NCBI GenBank assembly: GCA_016201105.1 | Contig: JACQDN010000004.1 | Span: 1-64,000, forward strand | Origin: Pseudomonadota bacterium | Lineage (GTDB): Bacteria > Pseudomonadota > Alphaproteobacteria > Micropepsales > Micropepsaceae | DNA: 64,000 nucleotides | Direction: 5' to 3' | Shown: piece by piece, positions 63,575 through 64,000 of the stretch | Layout of the letters: every line of letters begins with the position of its first letter | Numbering within the stretch: position 1 is the stretch's first letter | Translations under genes and position numbers: made by a program | Notes under the pieces: generated by a model | Database searches by the model: none | What the model saw: the letters and a program-made list of their open reading frames with translations, nothing else | What the model was told of the DNA's origin: nothing

Positions 63575-64000
63575 TGTTCGTTCTCGATACGAATGTCATT
63601 TCGGAGCTGCGCAGGCCTGGCAAGGCCAATGCGCATGTCGCGCGCTGGGCGGACAGCGTTCCCGCCGCGCAGTTCTTTCTCTCGGCCGTCACCGTGCTCG
63701 AGCTCGAACGCGGTGTGCGGCAGATGGAGCGAAAGGATGCGACGCAGGGCCATCTCCTGCGCCGCTGGATGGACGATCAGATCCTCCCGCGCTTCGATGC
63801 GCGAATTCTGGCTGTCGATACTGCAGTGGCGCTCAAATGCGCGGCGCTTCATGTCCCGGACCCGAAATCGGAGCGCGATGCCTTGATCGCCGCCACAGCT
63901 CTTGTGCACGGCATGACGGTGGCGACGCGCAATGTGCAGGATTTTTCCGGCATGGGCGTTTCGCTTGTCAATCCTTGGGAGGCGCGGGCGCAGACTGTTC
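63574..64000 (+). CDS. PIN-domain toxin, cut by the window edge
   Basis: ATG 63574 opens a frame that runs to the window end without a stop (142 codons). It shows LDTNVISELRRPGKAN, VTVLELERGVRQME, RILAVDTAVALKCAAL and DALIAATALVHGMTVATRNV, the VapC/FitB pattern with the acidic active-site residues. The length already equals a typical PIN toxin, so only a few residues should be missing. Confidence 0.85.
   Translation, partial: MFVLDTNVISELRRPGKANAHVARWADSVPAAQFFLSAVTVLELERGVRQMERKDATQGHLLRRWMDDQILPRFDARILAVDTAVALKCAALHVPDPKSERDALIAATALVHGMTVATRNVQDFSGMGVSLVNPWEARAQTV

Overview
The window is chromosomal DNA of a GC-rich (about 60% by eye) alphaproteobacterium. The class I lysyl-tRNA synthetase, the DUF971 / Trm112 / LON-domain / thioredoxin-TPR gene string, two PAS_5-type proteins, the two-domain dCTP deaminase and the LexA-like regulator beside pyrD all fit that class. 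I cannot fix the order from sequence alone. There is no rRNA, CRISPR array, insertion sequence or prophage. Most of the window is ordinary chromosome with short operons. Many gaps carry palindromic intergenic repeats, sorted here into families A, B, C, E and F; A and B share an inner motif.

Layout. 0.2-4.2 kb: sulfatase, GNAT acetyltransferase and a secreted vWA/peptidoglycan-binding protein, all on the minus strand. 4.6-9.7 kb: a complete prkA-yeaH-spoVR stress module, with two hairpins in its leader and a repeat in each gene gap. 9.7-10.7 kb: three tiny membrane proteins. 11-13.3 kb: TauD-type dioxygenase, enoyl-CoA hydratase, membrane protein. 13.6-19.1 kb: an accessory-looking patch. It starts at tRNA-Gly(CCC), whose promoter plus 5' end is copied twice more. 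It holds two PAS_5 proteins, a membrane PDZ/GAF-like sensor, and a mosaic of two truncated genes, one of them a broken copy of that sensor. 19.2-24.1 kb: two SnoaL-like proteins and two class III cyclase/TPR paralogues, one broken. 24.3-29.4 kb: TPR protein, a tandemly multiplied domain of unknown function (one plus two copies), sarcosine oxidase-like enzyme, lipoprotein, endonuclease III-like protein.

29.6-45 kb: membrane protein, dCTP deaminase, DinG-like helicase, hybrid histidine kinase with dead receiver and Hpt modules, lysK with a coupled TPR protein, LexA-like repressor lacking its catalytic Ser, pyrD, DoxX, a coupled thioesterase pair, TetR and quinone oxidoreductase. 45.2-52.6 kb: leuD and leuB with an enoyl-CoA hydratase between them, a Kir-type channel with a non-canonical selectivity filter in an operon with DUF4260 and VOC proteins, then DUF971/Trm112/LON/thioredoxin. 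53-64 kb: Tat-exported amine oxidase, HigBA-like toxin-antitoxin (TA) pair, prolyl-tRNA editing protein, tRNA-Gly(GCC), a coupled acyl-CoA dehydrogenase pair, VapBC, an AP2-domain protein, a broken YecA/SEC-C gene, a broken MFS transporter, and a Phd/PIN pair running off the right edge.

The most unusual points are: the Kir homologue with SVNTV where TVGYG belongs; the histidine kinase that keeps its kinase core but has lost both downstream phospho-sites; the repeated tRNA promoter and the sensor mosaic; four genes with out-of-frame internal deletions; a near-complete match to the 16S 3' end inside a hairpin before a TA locus; and a VapB operator overlapping an apparently leaderless start codon.
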